DNA of 46,001 bases, taken from positions 1-46,001 of the forward strand of contig JAAEPE010000759.1 in assembly GCA_024222395.1 (NCBI GenBank). The letters run 5' to 3'. Source of the DNA: Myxococcales bacterium. Its GTDB lineage: Bacteria > Myxococcota_A > Polyangia > Haliangiales > Haliangiaceae. A program made the position numbers and the translations under genes. Every line of letters begins with the position of its first letter. Position 1 is the stretch's first letter. The notes under the pieces are model-generated. The model did no database searches. It had not been told where the DNA came from and saw only the letters and a program-made list of their open reading frames with translations. Below are positions 1 through 7,593 of the stretch, one piece after another.

Positions 1-151
1 CATGGAGTGGTTTGCGATAGCGGCTCAACTCTTGACGGTCACCATTCGCAACGTCGGCCTAGTAGGGACTGAGTTGGCCCGCGCCCAGGACGGCACGCCG
101 CGCAATAAACTCTTCAAAGTCGGGGCGATCGTTTCGATCAGGCGAATTCAT
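1..151 (-). pseudogene. possible 5' end of a gene with an in-frame amber stop, running off the left edge
   Basis: Downstream of the PilZ gene on the minus strand an ATG at 151 follows a purine-rich GAGAG about six bases upstream. It opens 30 codons (beginning MNSPDRNDRPDFEEF) that end at a TAG at 61-59. The same frame stays open beyond that stop to the window edge (ADVANGDRQELSRYRKPLH), and both halves have protein-like composition. I do not recognise the family. It may be a gene broken by a nonsense mutation, a short real ORF, or chance. It cannot be resolved because the rest lies outside the window. It sits 63 bases after the PilZ stop and could share its transcript. Confidence 0.25.
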
Positions 152-214
152 GTCCGTCTCTCAAGCGCGTTCCCGCGCAAGCAACTCCTGGTACAGGCAC
201 TTGCTCGTCTCAGG

Positions 215-862
215 CTAGACCTGCGCTTCGGCCGAGTTCTCGATGCGCCGAATCAGCTCGCGAAGGCGACGCATTCCGCCGATGTCGCGACATCGGAATT
301 CGACTCCAACCCCTTCGGCTCCAGGCTTCGAGCTCGACCAGGCGACGCGGCCCTCGATGCTCTGGGCGCCGACGCGCCCGGGTGAGGCAAACTCGAGGAC
401 GAGCGGGCTGCCCTGGGATGGTGGCGTTGTCGTGCGAATGAAGACTCCGCCTGTCCCAATGTCATCGAGGGAGCTCGCGTGGCTGCGAATCTCGTTTGGT
501 ATCCGCCATTGGACGGGGATTGCAACAGGCAGGCGCCTATGCTTGCGCTGGGCCTCCTCTGGGCCGAGTTCGCCCCGGCACAGAGCCAGCAAGTGGTCGC
601 GCTTGCTGGATTCGCTATTGGCGATGGCAATGCCTAGCCCGGCGCGCTGGCCTGTGCCGCGCTTGCCACGCTGTCTCCAGCTAACTGTGCCCCGCACGAG
701 CATGCCGTCTTTGAGGAGCGGCATTCGGATATCCAGGAGCACAGCCTCGCCGACCTCGATTGCCCTGCGGGTGGGCTGAAAGAGCCCGCCATCGGGCAGG
801 TCTTCCAGGTACCGATCGAGGAACTCTTCAGCGCTTTGAAATCGTGCAACTAGGATGGGCAT
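215..862 (-). CDS. PilZ-domain protein, two-domain type
   Basis: Predicted cytoplasmic c-di-GMP effector or PilZ-fold regulator of 215 residues. The N-terminal half (about residues 1-95) is a divergent PilZ-like fold. The C-terminal half (about 100-210) has the PilZ signature arginines in RKHRRLP and a DxxxxG-type motif, DDIGTGG, where the usual serine is glycine. The ATG at 862 is preferred over the upstream TTG at 904 because its N-terminus (MPILVARFQSAEEF) aligns with the paralogue at 22223 (MHILKVRFRTNDEF). Both paralogues end in a basic RRLRELxRRxxxS-like tail. Such two-part PilZ proteins are common in Myxococcota. Ligand binding is uncertain because of the altered motif. The output partner is not evident from neighbours. 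Confidence 0.85.
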   Translation of the reverse strand: MPILVARFQSAEEFLDRYLEDLPDGGLFQPTRRAIEVGEAVLLDIRMPLLKDGMLVRGTVSWRQRGKRGTGQRAGLGIAIANSESSKRDHLLALCRGELGPEEAQRKHRRLPVAIPVQWRIPNEIRSHASSLDDIGTGGVFIRTTTPPSQGSPLVLEFASPGRVGAQSIEGRVAWSSSKPGAEGVGVEFRCRDIGGMRRLRELIRRIENSAEAQV

Positions 863-1016
863 GGGGGAGGGTAACCGTTGAAGCAGTGTACCTCTGAACT
901 CCATCCACTAGCAATCGGGAACTGTGCCGCACCAGATCTGCAAACTCACAGACGCAAAAAATGGCCCGGGACATGCGCCCGGACTCTCTTGCGTCGCTAT
1001 TTGAGGTCACCCGCTA

Positions 1017-1910
1017 CTAGCGAGGAGGGTAACCACCGCCGCCCTGTGGAGGGTAGCCGCCGCCCTGTGGAGGGTGGCCGCCGCCGCCCTGTGGAGGGTG
1101 GCCGCCTCCGCCCTGTGGAGGGTGGCCGCCGCCCTGTGGAGGGTGGCCGCCGCCCTGTGGAGGGTAGCCGCCGCCACTTTGTGGAGGGTAGCCGCCGCCA
1201 CTTTGTGGAGGGTAGCCGCCTTGCTGAGGCATGCCACCCTGCGGAGGATAGCCACCTTGCTGAGGCATGCCACCTTGTTGCGGAGGATAGCCGCCGCCTT
1301 GAGGTATGCCCCCGCTCTGCTGCGGGGGATAGCCGCCGCCTTGAGGAATCGCCTGCGGGCGCGTCGGAGCCGTCCATCCACTCAATCCACCAAGGGTATT
1401 GAGGGCAAAATAGCCTACAGCTCCGTAGGTGATGAAGTGAGCAAGCATGCGCGACTTCAGCACCCAGGTACCACCACCCATGATCATGCTGGTCACGAAG
1501 AGGGAGAAGTAGACGATGGCTGCAGATCCGGCAATGACGGCCACGAAGCCAAGCGTCATTCGAAACGCTTTTGGATTGTCCTTCGTATTCGTGCGAGGCA
1601 GCATCACCATGACAAGGCCGGCGAGGATAAGGCCGCCAGCTGCGATTCCTGCGACGCCAGCCTTGATGGCCGGAGTGCCGGTCTCTGCGCCGCTCAACAT
1701 GAAGTGAAGCAGGGTGTCCACTCCACCAACGGCGACGCCAAGCGTACCGAGAATTAGCGTATAGAGAACGAGTTTGAGGCCAACTTGACCGTCTTCTGCT
1801 GCACCTTCGCGCCTGGCATCCCAGACAGCAAAGAAGTACGCACCTACGAAGAATGATAGAGCTAGCGTGACCCCAATCCCACTGCTAGCTTGCGTCATTA
1901 ATTCATCCAT
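1017..1910 (-). CDS. multi-pass membrane protein with a Gly-Tyr-Pro-Pro-Gln repeat tail
   Basis: Protein of 297 residues with no recognised function. About residues 1-190 contain four or five hydrophobic segments, for example near 12-30, 50-75, 90-110 and 125-150, so it should sit in the inner membrane. The last 100 residues are low-complexity GGYPPQ-type repeats, probably disordered and exposed. I chose the ATG at 1910 (MDELMTQ) over the TTG at 1940. Proline/glycine/glutamine tails like this occur on bacterial membrane proteins and are often interaction or phase-forming regions, but no role can be assigned. It is divergent from the murein endopeptidase gene at 2127. Confidence 0.7.
   Translation of the reverse strand: MDELMTQASSGIGVTLALSFFVGAYFFAVWDARREGAAEDGQVGLKLVLYTLILGTLGVAVGGVDTLLHFMLSGAETGTPAIKAGVAGIAAGGLILAGLVMVMLPRTNTKDNPKAFRMTLGFVAVIAGSAAIVYFSLFVTSMIMGGGTWVLKSRMLAHFITYGAVGYFALNTLGGLSGWTAPTRPQAIPQGGGYPPQQSGGIPQGGGYPPQQGGMPQQGGYPPQGGMPQQGGYPPQSGGGYPPQSGGGYPPQGGGHPPQGGGHPPQGGGGHPPQGGGGHPPQGGGYPPQGGGGYPPR
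1020..1347. repeat. in-frame tandem repeats encoding GGGYPPQ units
   Basis: The plus strand shows eight near-identical copies of a unit containing TGTGGAGGGT, spaced 21 to 26 bases apart, followed by more degenerate copies towards 1347. Most spacings are multiples of three, so copy-number changes would usually keep the reading frame of the membrane protein at 1017-1910. It is therefore likely a variable-number repeat acting at protein level. Confidence 0.8.
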
Positions 1911-2052
1911 GTTGACTCGCGTGCCTTTCCCGTGGAGCAACGACCGCGCATTTGCAGGTCGAAGTCCGCATCGACTAAACCCTACACGCCCACCTAAGCC
2001 GGATCCAAGCTATGGGCCATGCAAATTCTACTATATGCGGAGGCATCAAAAC

Positions 2053-2062
2053 CTACATGTAG
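2053..2062. promoter_or_regulatory. 10-bp palindrome in a divergent intergenic region
   Basis: CTACATGTAG is a perfect palindrome in the 216-base gap between the divergent genes starting at 1910 and 2127. The AT-rich stretch TACTATAT lies about 20 bases before it and could be a -10 box. It is a candidate operator or promoter region, but the assignment is weak. Confidence 0.25.
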
Positions 2063-2126
2063 TGCAGAAAACTTGTCCCGAGGGCCAACGGGAGGCATTC
2101 ATGGTGTAGGGGGATCGTTCGCGACC

Positions 2127-3212
2127 ATGAAAGTGCGCCTGCTTCTTTGCTTAGTAATTTGTCTATCAACCCTGGGGAGCGCTCACAGTGCCCGCGCCAA
2201 GCAGTTTCACGTCGTGGACGCGGGGGACACGCTCTGGGACATCTCTCGAAGCTACGGGTGCGAACTGGACGCGCTCCGAGAGCAAAACGGCCTCAAGGGT
2301 GACGCACTCCCTGTGGGACGTCGATTGCAAATTCCCTCGGATTCAGCAGCGAAGAAACCCACTCGCGTGGCGATCGCAACCGAGCCAAAGAAACGGGCGA
2401 AAGAGAAGATGTCTGAGTCAACACGGCCTGTGAAGGGCTTGGTCGTTTACAAGATCACCTCAGGCGACACATTGGGATCGATAGCCGGGCTCTACGACAC
2501 ATCCGTCGACGACCTCGTCTCGCGCAATGGCCTTGGGAGCACCGCGATCTATGCGGGCAAGAAGCTCAAGGTACTGCCAGGTGCGGGTGGAACCGGGAAG
2601 CGCTTCATCCTCGGGCAGAGCGTCGGAGCCACCAATCGCGGACGTCTGCGCAATGCAAGCCGGCTAAAAGCCGGCCCTGGCTACTTCATTCGTCGACCAA
2701 AGCGCACCTACGGCGCCGAGCATACGATTCGAAACGTAAAGAGGGCGGTGAGTGAAGTGCGACGTCGGCACAAGAGAGCGCACTCGCTTGCAGTAGGTGA
2801 CATCTCGGCCAAGCGCGGGGGCAAGATCTCAATGCATGCCTCGCATCAGTCCGGGCGGGATATAGATCTTGGCTTCTACTTCGTTAAGCGGCCCGTTGGC
2901 TATCCGCGCAGCTTTGTTGATGCAACAGCTAAGAATCTCGACTTCGATGCAACGTGGACACTCCTGATGTCCTTTGTTGATTCCCAGTCCATGCCTGGTG
3001 GAGCAGAGCAAATTTTCATTAGCTACGAGACTCAGAAACTGCTTTACAAAAAGGCTCGGAAGAGGCGTATCTCCAAAGCCAGGCTCGCCAAGGTCTTGCA
3101 GTATCCACATGGCCGCGGGTCACGCAAAGCCATAGTCAGGCACGAGCCAGGGCACAACGAGCATATGCACGTGCGCTTTTCTTGCCCACCCAAAGACGGC
3201 AAGTGCAAGTAG
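2127..3212 (+). CDS. secreted LysM - MepA-type (M74) murein endopeptidase
   Basis: Predicted periplasmic peptidoglycan hydrolase of 361 residues. The ATG at 2127 gives a clear signal peptide (MKVRLLLCLVICLSTLGSA, cleavage near 24). Two LysM domains follow at about 27-70 and 106-150, each with a GDTL motif, and should bind glycan. The C-terminal domain (about 160-357) matches the penicillin-insensitive endopeptidase MepA: SHQSGRDIDLGF with H240 and D247, and GHNEHMHVRF with H346/H348, corresponding to the family's zinc ligands. MepA cuts peptide cross-links between stem peptides. E. coli MepA lacks LysM modules, so this is a longer, wall-anchored variant. The gene overlaps or abuts the downstream histidine kinase. 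Confidence 0.9.
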   Translation: MKVRLLLCLVICLSTLGSAHSARAKQFHVVDAGDTLWDISRSYGCELDALREQNGLKGDALPVGRRLQIPSDSAAKKPTRVAIATEPKKRAKEKMSESTRPVKGLVVYKITSGDTLGSIAGLYDTSVDDLVSRNGLGSTAIYAGKKLKVLPGAGGTGKRFILGQSVGATNRGRLRNASRLKAGPGYFIRRPKRTYGAEHTIRNVKRAVSEVRRRHKRAHSLAVGDISAKRGGKISMHASHQSGRDIDLGFYFVKRPVGYPRSFVDATAKNLDFDATWTLLMSFVDSQSMPGGAEQIFISYETQKLLYKKARKRRISKARLAKVLQYPHGRGSRKAIVRHEPGHNEHMHVRFSCPPKDGKCK

Positions 3213-4285
3213 TTGCCCCGAGCGCTAAACGAATCAGCACTTTGGGGCGATACTATCAGGGCGTGCAGTACCCAGACATAGCCGGTGCGCGAGCCAACTC
3301 CTGGTGCCTGGTTGCCAGACATAGAGAGGGCTCTCCTCCTGAGATTGTCTTTGGAGATCCGCTGGCTATCCTTGGGATTGACGCAAGTGCGTTCACCGAA
3401 GCGGCTCTAGAAGCGGCTCTCGTTTCTCCTTCGGCGAAGGCCCACCCTTGGAACGCACCGGTCGATAGTGTGGCCTACCTAGTCGCCGCAAGTGCCTTGA
3501 ACAGTCGGTGGGTTGAGTCGAGTTCGACTAGGGCGCCAGACGGGGCGCTTCTGGTTAGCACTCGGCAGCTGCGCATCGGCACCTACAATGAGCTCCTCGC
3601 GATGTCACGGCTCGGCTTTGGCGGCAGCCTCCTTGGCCCCATGGCCCACGAACTCAATAACCTCGTCCAGGGGCTCTCCAGCGCAGAGTACCTCTTCCGA
3701 GACTGCCTTGAGAATGGTGAGGCCGTGGAGATGGAGGACGTGGATCAGCTGGCGGAAGCCGTTGGCGGCCTCAAGCTCATGGGGGCTCAGCTTCAGGGGT
3801 TCGCCAGAATCTCCCCGAAGCCCGCGGAGCCCATCGACTTCTCGCGCCTCTTCGCGCGATCGGTGAACCTTCTAAAGAGTGTTGGGCGCATGGGCATTAT
3901 CGAGTTCGAGAGCGAGATTGCCGACGACTTGCCGGAGCTGTGGTGGCAGCTTGCCGAGCTCGACCTGATCGTTCTCACACTTCTTGCCAACTCGGTTGAT
4001 GCCTGCCTGCTGGACGATTCCGACGCCCGCGTCAAAGTTCAAGCACGAGCCAAGAGCACCACGGCGATCGAGCTGGAACTCAGCAACTCGGGAGCAGTAC
4101 TAGATCTTGAGCAACACAGGGCCCCTGGAGCCACAACCAAGGCGGACCACCGCCACCTCGGGCTAGGGCTAAGCGTAGCGCTCGCAATCGCTGCGAAGCG
4201 TGGAGCAACGATAGAGGTGCTGGCCGGCGAGGGCACCTCCTTGCGAATTACACTGCCAATTCGCGCTACAGCGGAAGACGCATAA
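3182..4285 (+). CDS. soluble histidine kinase with an HELNN phosphoacceptor box
   Basis: Protein of up to 367 residues without transmembrane segments. The first 140 residues are an unassigned sensor-like region. The H-box is MAHELNNLVQG (H156), and the ATPase has an N-box (LLANSVDAC) and a G-box (HLGLGLSVALAIAAKRG), ending in SLRITLPI. The start is uncertain: the TTG at 3182 overlaps the endopeptidase gene by 31 bases, and the GTG codons at 3203 and 3263 are alternatives. No cognate receiver is adjacent on the same strand. The nearest are the NtrC-type regulator at 5532 and the receiver at 7181. Its 3' end overlaps the convergent nuclease gene by 20 bases. Confidence 0.8.
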   Translation: MPTQRRQVQVVAPSAKRISTLGRYYQGVQYPDIAGARANSWCLVARHREGSPPEIVFGDPLAILGIDASAFTEAALEAALVSPSAKAHPWNAPVDSVAYLVAASALNSRWVESSSTRAPDGALLVSTRQLRIGTYNELLAMSRLGFGGSLLGPMAHELNNLVQGLSSAEYLFRDCLENGEAVEMEDVDQLAEAVGGLKLMGAQLQGFARISPKPAEPIDFSRLFARSVNLLKSVGRMGIIEFESEIADDLPELWWQLAELDLIVLTLLANSVDACLLDDSDARVKVQARAKSTTAIELELSNSGAVLDLEQHRAPGATTKADHRHLGLGLSVALAIAAKRGATIEVLAGEGTSLRITLPIRATAEDA

Positions 4286-5216
4286 TCACCGGAAGGTGGT
4301 CGCTGACTTGCCCCTCATAGCCACTCATCTGCATATCCAGACGAGGAATGATGGTGTTACCACTGGCGAAGGCATCGTCGAATTCACTGGTTGTCACGAT
4401 GTGATCGAGCAAGACAGAAGACGGCACGAAACTGACGTCGCCGGCGGCCTCGTTGCTAGCTGTGCGCATTGTGTATCGGTCAGAAGCCCCAGTAAAGGGA
4501 GAGAAAACCGCCGAGCCCGTGCCCAGCGTATCGTTGAAATCACCGATCACGGCAATCCGATCGTTACCGGCACCGTCCACCGTAGTACGTAGGAAGTTCT
4601 CTAAGATAACGATCGCCTCCTCGCGACGCTCGCGGTCAGAAAATCCACCACCTGCTTTCAAGTGCAGTGCCAACGCTGTGAACGAGATGGCCTCGTCGCC
4701 GTGAACCACGACGTCCAGTTTCAGCGCCGGCCGTGGAAACTCGTAGCCGCTATCTCCGAAGAGCAGGAACGCGCCGCTCACGCTCACCAGACTAGACCTG
4801 TAGATGTAGCCGACCTTCTGATAGCTGCCATCGCCGTATGTGTGGCTCGAGACGAGCCCGTCGTATCCGCGCAGCCTTGCCACGACTTCCTCGAATGCAG
4901 CCTGGTCTTGGATCTCCTGGACAGCCACCATATCGATGTCGAGGGAGGCGATCAGATCGGCTACGACTTTGGGAGTAGTTGCTTCCTTGGGGAAGTTCTC
5001 GATATTCCAGGTGGCCAATTCGAAGGTCGAATCGGCGCCAGCAGCAGGAACCAAGTCGGTCCTAGGCGCTGGGTACGTCGAGTCGGCATCGTCGGCGCCA
5101 CCGCTAGCGGCGTCAGCTGAGGTGCGAGTTCCGCCGCCACGACAGGCAGTCGCCAGGACCACTGATGCAACGGCGAGAAGGGCAGTTCGAACGAAATCTG
5201 AGCGGAGTACGGCCAA
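4266..5216 (-). CDS. lipoprotein of the endonuclease/exonuclease/phosphatase family
   Basis: Predicted exported lipoprotein of 316 residues. A signal sequence ends in a lipobox LATAC near residue 25, and an Asp/Ser/Ala-rich linker runs to about 65. The EEP fold shows its usual blocks in order: TWNIENF, MVAVQEIQD, LALHLKAG, VIGDFND, LLDHIV and SDHLPVIMRL. These supply the metal-binding Glu and Asp and the catalytic His of DNase I-like enzymes. The substrate could be extracellular DNA, RNA or a phosphoester. The start is TTG at 5216; no ATG fits the signal peptide. No Shine-Dalgarno is visible, so the start is only moderately secure. The 20-base convergent overlap with the kinase may matter for antisense effects. 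Confidence 0.85.
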   Translation of the reverse strand: MAVLRSDFVRTALLAVASVVLATACRGGGTRTSADAASGGADDADSTYPAPRTDLVPAAGADSTFELATWNIENFPKEATTPKVVADLIASLDIDMVAVQEIQDQAAFEEVVARLRGYDGLVSSHTYGDGSYQKVGYIYRSSLVSVSGAFLLFGDSGYEFPRPALKLDVVVHGDEAISFTALALHLKAGGGFSDRERREEAIVILENFLRTTVDGAGNDRIAVIGDFNDTLGTGSAVFSPFTGASDRYTMRTASNEAAGDVSFVPSSVLLDHIVTTSEFDDAFASGNTIIPRLDMQMSGYEGQVSDHLPVIMRLPL

Positions 5217-5288
5217 GCCGGCAGCTTACACAGGAGCTGCGAATACGGGGCGATAATCCGCGGACAAAGCTGCTATAGAGGCCGCCCG

Positions 5289-5396
5289 ATGCGCCGCAGT
5301 TTGATCCCTCTGACTCTCTGGCTCGTGGTCTGTTGCGCTAGACCTCCAGTTGACATAATATCAATTATGCGACGCAGTGCAGATCTTCCTACATGA
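5289..5396 (+). pseudogene. short ORF resembling a truncated lipoprotein signal peptide
   Basis: This lies in the 315-base gap 5217-5531. ATG at 5289 opens 35 codons starting MRRSLIPLTLWLVVCCARPP, which look like a lipoprotein signal sequence with a double-Cys lipobox, and stop at 5396. No mature domain follows. It may be the remnant of a deleted lipoprotein gene, a true micro-lipoprotein, or chance. The rest of the gap up to 5531 holds only the AT-rich dyad listed separately and presumably the promoter of the NtrC-type gene. Confidence 0.3.
5354..5369. promoter_or_regulatory. AT-rich dyad CATAAT-N4-ATTATG
   Basis: A perfect 6-bp inverted repeat with spacer ATCA sits in a short AT-rich island of an otherwise GC-rich region, about 160 bases upstream of the NtrC-type regulator start. 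A TTGACA at 5350-5355 overlaps its left arm, suggesting a promoter/operator, but I see no good -10 at 17-bp spacing. Confidence 0.3.
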
Positions 5397-5531
5397 GGTT
5401 GGAGTCGAGATTCTGCGTCCCCATGCACCCATGGGTGCGTAAAGCCTCAAGCCCAGCCCTCGTGTGGCCGATGCTCTAACCTGCCTGGCGTCCGTGGCCC
5501 CTTGCCGCTGCGCCGTAAGTTGGAGACGATC

Positions 5532-7064
5532 ATGCCTGTGTCCGGAATCGCGGAGAGTCAACTAGATGCCACGCCCCCGCGTGAGCTTAGTGAGCATTGC
5601 TGGCGCGTGCTTGCGGTTGACGATCAACCGGAGGTTCTCGCTTCACTTCAACGACTGCTTCGTCGACGTGGGTTCGACCTCGACTGCTACACAAGCCCCG
5701 TCAAAGCTCTTGAGGTCTTGCAGAGCCAGTCGCATAGCTATGACCTAGTTCTTCTCGATGTGAATATGCCGGAGATGAGCGGCCTCGAGGTGCTCCCCAA
5801 GGCCAAGGAGCTAGACGGTTTCTTGCCTGTAGTGATGCTGACCGCAGACGATAGCGCAGAGACCGCTGTCTCAGCCCTCAAGGGCGGCGCCTTCAATTAT
5901 CTCATCAAGCCCCTCGATGACCCTGATGCGGTTGCGATCACGCTGGCACGTGCTGGCCATCACTGTCGCCTGCAACGTCGGACTCGCGACCTCGAGAAGA
6001 AAGTAAGTGAGAGTGAGCGCTTTGAAACCCTCGTGGGGTCAACCCCTGCCATGCGCGAGGTCTTTGGCCAGATCAGTAAACTGGCCGACTCTGATGTTAA
6101 CGTACTTATACAAGGAGAGTCGGGTACTGGCAAGGAGCTCGTTGCCCGCGCTATTCACGATCGCTCGAGTCGCGCTCAAGGCCCCTTCGTTGCCCTCAAC
6201 TGTGGTGCGATTCCTGAGGCCCTGATTGACAGTGAGCTCTTTGGACACACACGGGGCGCCTTCACGGGCGCGACTGGTGCCCGGCCCGGCGTCTTTGCCG
6301 AAGCACATGGTGGCAGCCTTTTCCTCGACGAGATTGGCGATGTTCCCCTGCCGGTCCAACTGCGCCTCCTGCGTGTACTCCAAGAAGGCGAAGTTCGCGC
6401 GGTTGGCGGCACCGGAACGCGGGCTATCGATGTACGAGTTATCACTGCAACGCACGTTGACCTCGAGAAGGCTACCGCAAGCAAGCAGTTCCGCCTAGAT
6501 CTGTACTATCGACTAAACGTTGTAAATCTGGGCCTGCCCGCACTCCGTGCGAGGTTGGATGACGTGCCCTTGCTTGCGGCACACCTACTCGAGAAACACG
6601 CCACTCGCCTCGGCCGTGACGAAGCAGTCCATTTCTCGGTTCGCGCCATGGAAGCCCTCTGCATTTACGATTGGCCCGGCAATGTGCGCGAACTAGAGAA
6701 CGCGGTGCAGCGCGCCCTCGCCATGACAGCTGGATCCCAGATCGACTTGCCCGCGTTACCCAGACGCATTACTGGCGGTCTTGTGGCACTCACGCGCAAT
6801 ACCCTGGCAGCGTCCCCAGGGGATATAATGCCTGCCCAGCCGGCTACTGGACCGAGCTTTCCCGACCTTGCATGGACCGATGAGCATGGCTTCTCGGACG
6901 CCAAGCGCATGGCATTGCACGAGTTTGAGCGAGCCTATCTGCAGCGCCTACTTGAGCGCACAAATGGCAACATATCCGAGGCCGCGCGTGTCGCTGGCAT
7001 TGACCGATCCAATCTAAAGCGCGTCCTTAGCCGCCTAGGCCTGCGCGATAGCGGCAATTCCTAG
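5532..7064 (+). CDS. NtrC-family sigma-54-dependent response regulator
   Basis: Activator of sigma-54 RNA polymerase, 510 residues. The receiver domain spans about 24-145 with phosphoacceptor D76 in LVLLDVNMPE. The AAA+ domain spans about 165-395 with Walker A GESGTGKE, the sigma-54 contact loop GAFTGA, Walker B LFLDEIGD, and WPGNVRELENA. A Fis-type HTH lies at the C-terminus (NISEAARVAGIDRSNLKRVL). The ATG at 5532 is preferred because GGAG lies eight bases upstream; the TTG at 5502 is the longer alternative. No sensor kinase is fused to it. It is followed at 116 bases by a stand-alone receiver and a receiver-kinase hybrid, which may form a phosphorelay with it. I saw no strong -24/-12 promoter in the window. 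Confidence 0.93.
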   Translation: MPVSGIAESQLDATPPRELSEHCWRVLAVDDQPEVLASLQRLLRRRGFDLDCYTSPVKALEVLQSQSHSYDLVLLDVNMPEMSGLEVLPKAKELDGFLPVVMLTADDSAETAVSALKGGAFNYLIKPLDDPDAVAITLARAGHHCRLQRRTRDLEKKVSESERFETLVGSTPAMREVFGQISKLADSDVNVLIQGESGTGKELVARAIHDRSSRAQGPFVALNCGAIPEALIDSELFGHTRGAFTGATGARPGVFAEAHGGSLFLDEIGDVPLPVQLRLLRVLQEGEVRAVGGTGTRAIDVRVITATHVDLEKATASKQFRLDLYYRLNVVNLGLPALRARLDDVPLLAAHLLEKHATRLGRDEAVHFSVRAMEALCIYDWPGNVRELENAVQRALAMTAGSQIDLPALPRRITGGLVALTRNTLAASPGDIMPAQPATGPSFPDLAWTDEHGFSDAKRMALHEFERAYLQRLLERTNGNISEAARVAGIDRSNLKRVLSRLGLRDSGNS

Positions 7065-7075
7065 CCGCAGAATCG

Positions 7076-7129
7076 GCGCCAAGCCAGGGAGATCGCAGAC
7101 TTTTGCGGTCGCTACCTCAAGCTTGGCGC
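7076..7129. other. nested intergenic stem-loop between response regulator genes
   Basis: The outer arms GCGCCAAGC (7076-7084) and GCTTGGCGC (7121-7129) are perfect 9-bp complements. Inside, GATCGCA (7091-7097) pairs with TGCGGTC (7104-7110) with one G-U pair. Together they can fold into one long broken stem in the 116-base gap after the NtrC-type gene. No T-tract follows, so it is either a factor-dependent terminator, a processing site or a leader structure of the downstream receiver gene. Confidence 0.45.
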
Positions 7130-7180
7130 GCTTGGTCCGATTCCCTCATCGTAGGACAGTACTCGCTGGGGGAGAGGTGC

Positions 7181-7588
7181 ATGGAAGACAACTATTCAAT
7201 CCTGTTGGCAGATGACGAGCCCGATATCCGTAGGGCTCTCAAACGCTCGCTGCACGTGCCTGGGTACAGCATGCACGAAGCTGGGGATGGCGTGGACGCA
7301 CTAGCCCTACTGAAGAGGACGCCTTGCGACGCCATCATCAGTGATTTCAATATGCCAAGGATGAATGGGCTCGACCTGCTCACCCAGGTGCGAATCATGT
7401 ATCCCAATATGCTGCGCATTCTTCTAACAGCCCGCGCCGACGTGCACCTAGCAGTGCGCGCGCTCAACGAGGGAGCAGTCCACCGCTTCCTGCTCAAGCC
7501 CTGGGACCATGTTGATCTAAAGGGCATCGTCCGAATGGCGCTGCACTCGATGCAAGTGAAGCACACTGAGCCCCCCGGGGAACGGTAA
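7181..7588 (+). CDS. stand-alone receiver-domain response regulator
   Basis: Single REC domain of 135 residues with acidic pocket DDE (11-13), phosphoacceptor D55 in IISDFNMPRMNG, conserved Thr/Ala region LLTARAD, and Lys in FLLKPWD. The FLLKPWD ending is typical of receivers that in other proteins precede HD-GYP or histidine kinase domains. There is no output domain, so it probably passes phosphate or a conformational signal to a partner. The ATG at 7181 has a strong GGGGGAGAGG eight bases upstream; upstream codons in the same frame are not protein-like. The next gene starts five bases after its stop, so the two are co-transcribed. Confidence 0.9.
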   Translation: MEDNYSILLADDEPDIRRALKRSLHVPGYSMHEAGDGVDALALLKRTPCDAIISDFNMPRMNGLDLLTQVRIMYPNMLRILLTARADVHLAVRALNEGAVHRFLLKPWDHVDLKGIVRMALHSMQVKHTEPPGER

Positions 7589-7593
7589 GACTG

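Noticed and set aside
2..385. Plus-strand ORF of 127 codons at the left edge
   Set aside because: It lies antisense to the PilZ gene for much of its length and has no recognisable protein pattern or ribosome site.
1020..1347. Tandem repeats as a CRISPR array
   Set aside because: Units are contiguous, in frame with a gene and without unique spacers; no cas gene is present.
878..1402. Plus-strand ORF rich in Arg/Gly across the repeat region
   Set aside because: It is the antisense reading of the GGYPPQ repeats; the repeated residues come from the DNA repeat and not from a real gene.
4266..5216. Mobile-element endonuclease
   Set aside because: The EEP domain carries a lipoprotein signal and there is no transposase, reverse transcriptase or terminal repeat nearby.
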